Source: Acidobacteriota bacterium (GTDB lineage Bacteria > Acidobacteriota > Terriglobia > Terriglobales > Acidobacteriaceae). Taken from it: 9,221 nucleotides of DNA. The stretch lies in contig JAJXUS010000014.1 in NCBI GenBank assembly GCA_021782675.1, forward strand, positions 3,673 through 12,893, read 5' to 3'. Below, piece by piece: positions 8,021 through 9,221 of this stretch (position 1 is the stretch's first letter; the number at the start of each line of letters is the position of its first letter). The position numbers and the translations under genes are program-made. Under the pieces are notes generated by a model, which was given only the letters and a program-made list of their open reading frames with translations, ran no database searches and was not told where the DNA came from.

Positions 8021-8449
8021 GTGCTGTCGGGCTATGCCTCACCCTCCAACTTCGCCCGCGACGGACTGCTGGAGCTGATCGACCAGAGCGGCAAAGTGCT
8101 CACGCTCGAATCCGGGGACGTCAAGATGCTCTGTTTTGTTCGGGAGTTCCTTCCGGGCGAAGACCCGGAGCGCCTGGCGCGCCGCGTCTTCGCGGGCAGG
8201 CCCCGCAGTTCGGGGCTTTGGCTGCGCCTGCGTTTCCGCGATGGCGACGAGATGGAAGGATTGGCCGGCAATGATGCGTCCCTGCTGGATCCGGAAGGCA
8301 TCCAGTTCACACCGCCGGATTTGCGATCGAATACGCAGCGCATCTTTGTGCCGCGATCGGCGCTTACGTCTTTTGAAATTCTGGCGGTGATCCGGCCGTC
8401 CGCCCCACGCAAAAAGGCGGATCAGCAGGAAGGCCTGTTTTCGGAATGA
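8021..8449 (+). CDS. Small conserved hypothetical protein (DUF6982-like), start uncertain
   Basis: From the GTG at 8021 this encodes 142 residues with no signal peptide or membrane segment. Two beta-rich blocks are visible: LLELIDQSGKVLTLESGDVK followed by MLCFVREFLPGED, and LWLRLRFRDGDEMEGLAGND followed by LLDPEGIQFTPPD and NTQRIFVPRSAL, then FEILAVI. This pattern resembles small beta-barrel proteins that I recall as conserved hypotheticals in Acidobacteriota (the DUF6982 type); that match is from memory and no function is known to me. The C-terminus is polar and ends ADQQEGLFSE, where QEGLF matches the QxxLF beta-clamp-binding pattern. Coding signal continues upstream of 8021: in frame, RKKVLVRKFSRD precedes, which looks like a first beta strand, yet no ATG, GTG or TTG exists back to a TGA at 7919. 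The GTG at 8021 has no ribosome binding site. The true start may be CTG at 7952, preceded by GGAG 6 nt upstream, or the seven-A run at 7987-7993 may hide a frameshift. The stop overlaps the next gene as ATGA. Confidence 0.75.
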   Translation: MLSGYASPSNFARDGLLELIDQSGKVLTLESGDVKMLCFVREFLPGEDPERLARRVFAGRPRSSGLWLRLRFRDGDEMEGLAGNDASLLDPEGIQFTPPDLRSNTQRIFVPRSALTSFEILAVIRPSAPRKKADQQEGLFSE

Positions 8450-9221
8450 GCGGGACAGCGGCCTTATCTCCCGAGCCCAACGCAGCGGGCGGCAAGCTAC
8501 GAATTCTTCAGGCGTTGCGGGCAGCGGCCGCGCTGCTGGTGCTGTGGACGCACTCGATCGATGCTTCCCTCTCAAGATCGCGCTCAATCCAGGGAGATAT
8601 TCCTCACCTCGCCGGATTTGGAGCTTGTGGCCTCGATCTGTTTTTTGTCATCAGTGGATTCATCGTCTCGCTGGTGGCATCCCGCGCAGCCATCCGGCAG
8701 AGCGAGTCCCCGCTGCGCTTTCTTTCGCGGCGCTTCACGCGCATCTACCCCATTTACTGGATTTTGACCGGCGTCGTCATTCTGCTGGCGGAAACCGGAC
8801 GGCACCCCATCGATTGGAAGTCTGTCGCGTGGCTGCCAACAATACTTCTGTTTCCCTCGCCACACTTTCCCGCTCCATCGCCGGTGCTGTCGCTGGGCTG
8901 GAGTCTGGTCTTCGAGATGTATTTTTACGTCATCCTCACCTTCTGGATGTGGCGCACGCCACGGTCGCTTGCGCGGAACACCGTGCTGACTCTGGCCGCC
9001 ATGGTCGCCTTTGGCACTTTGGTGAATTTCCGCCGTCCGCTGCTCATCATTTGGGCCAATCCCATCCTGATCGAGTTCCTGCTGGGCTGCATGATCGGGC
9101 AGCTTTACGCGCGGCGCGCGAGTGCGGAGACAGAGCGGCGCTCTGTCGTCCTGGGAAAAGTCGCTCTGGGTATTGGCATCGCCGGCCTGCTCATTACCCT
9201 GATCACCGGATACGGCGCGAT
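8446..9221 (+). CDS. Acyltransferase 3 family membrane protein (OafA/YrhL-type), 3' end beyond window
   Basis: The frame is open from the ATG at 8446 to the right edge, giving 258 codons of a family that usually has about 350-400 or, with an added SGNH domain, over 600. These integral inner-membrane enzymes transfer acetyl or similar groups onto surface or secreted sugars such as O-antigen or exopolysaccharide. Family marks: LRILQALRAAAALLVLWTHS with Arg25 and His36 (the conserved Arg-x10-His pair), GLDLFFVISGFIVSLV (62-77), FLSRRFTRIYPIYWIL (92-107) including the RxxR motif Arg96/Arg99, and GWSLVFEMYFYVILTFW (151-167). Further hydrophobic segments follow near 178-220 and 237-255. The start overlaps the previous stop as ATGA, and AGGAAGG (8427-8433) lies 12 nt upstream, so the gene is probably translated after, and possibly coupled to, the small protein gene. 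The acceptor substrate cannot be told from this window. Confidence 0.93.
   Translation, partial: MSGTAALSPEPNAAGGKLRILQALRAAAALLVLWTHSIDASLSRSRSIQGDIPHLAGFGACGLDLFFVISGFIVSLVASRAAIRQSESPLRFLSRRFTRIYPIYWILTGVVILLAETGRHPIDWKSVAWLPTILLFPSPHFPAPSPVLSLGWSLVFEMYFYVILTFWMWRTPRSLARNTVLTLAAMVAFGTLVNFRRPLLIIWANPILIEFLLGCMIGQLYARRASAETERRSVVLGKVALGIGIAGLLITLITGYGA

Noticed and set aside
7818..8274. Two other plus-strand open frames starting near 7818 and 7825
   Set aside because: They overlap the small protein in the wrong frames and look random beyond 7990; only their upstream part matters, for the frameshift hypothesis.
8039..8587. A 182-codon minus-strand open frame opposite the small protein gene and the acyltransferase start
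   Set aside because: It spans the junction of two well-supported plus-strand genes and shows no family motif.
1..9221. CRISPR array, insertion sequence, prophage, tRNA/rRNA or defence cassette
   Set aside because: No spaced direct repeats, transposase motifs, terminal inverted repeats, RNA gene cores or known defence domains were seen on either strand.

Overview
The window looks like ordinary chromosomal sequence from a GC-rich bacterium. The protein flavours (a DnaE with an intact PHP domain, a class II nucleotidyltransferase with a Lys/Ala/Pro tail, and a small protein that resembles conserved hypotheticals I associate with Acidobacteriota) suggest an acidobacterium of the Terriglobia type. 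That taxonomic call is inference from gene content and sequence style, not from a marker gene.

Layout, left to right. (1) Positions 1 to about 614, minus strand: a degenerate, edge-truncated piece of a UDP-glucose/GDP-mannose dehydrogenase-like gene, with the C-terminal sugar-nucleotide-binding fold recognisable and its hallmark residues lost. (2) 817-4335, minus: a complete dnaE, the replicative DNA polymerase III alpha subunit, with metal-binding PHP residues, catalytic aspartates and a beta-clamp-binding motif. (3) 4497-5852, plus, divergent from dnaE: a 12-helix-type MFS exporter of the EntS/MFS_3 kind. (4) 5871-7751, minus, convergent with the MFS gene with only 18 nt between: a CCA-adding/poly(A) polymerase family nucleotidyltransferase carrying a basic, low-complexity C-terminal tail of about 190 residues. 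(5) 7752-8020: a divergent intergenic region with one hairpin and an unresolved gene start. (6) 8021-8449, plus: a small conserved-hypothetical-type protein whose coding signal begins upstream of any normal start codon. (7) 8446-9221, plus: the first 258 codons of an acyltransferase-3 (OafA/YrhL-type) membrane protein, overlapping the previous gene by ATGA.

The genes do not form one pathway. dnaE and the nucleotidyltransferase are core information-processing genes, the MFS protein and acyltransferase are envelope functions, and the only likely co-translated pair is the small protein plus the acyltransferase. I see no CRISPR array, phage, insertion sequence, toxin-antitoxin pair, tRNA or rRNA. 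No clear undescribed multi-gene system is visible. The points most worth checking are the start of the small protein and its terminal QEGLF clamp-motif lookalike, the histone-like tail on the nucleotidyltransferase, and the decayed dehydrogenase.
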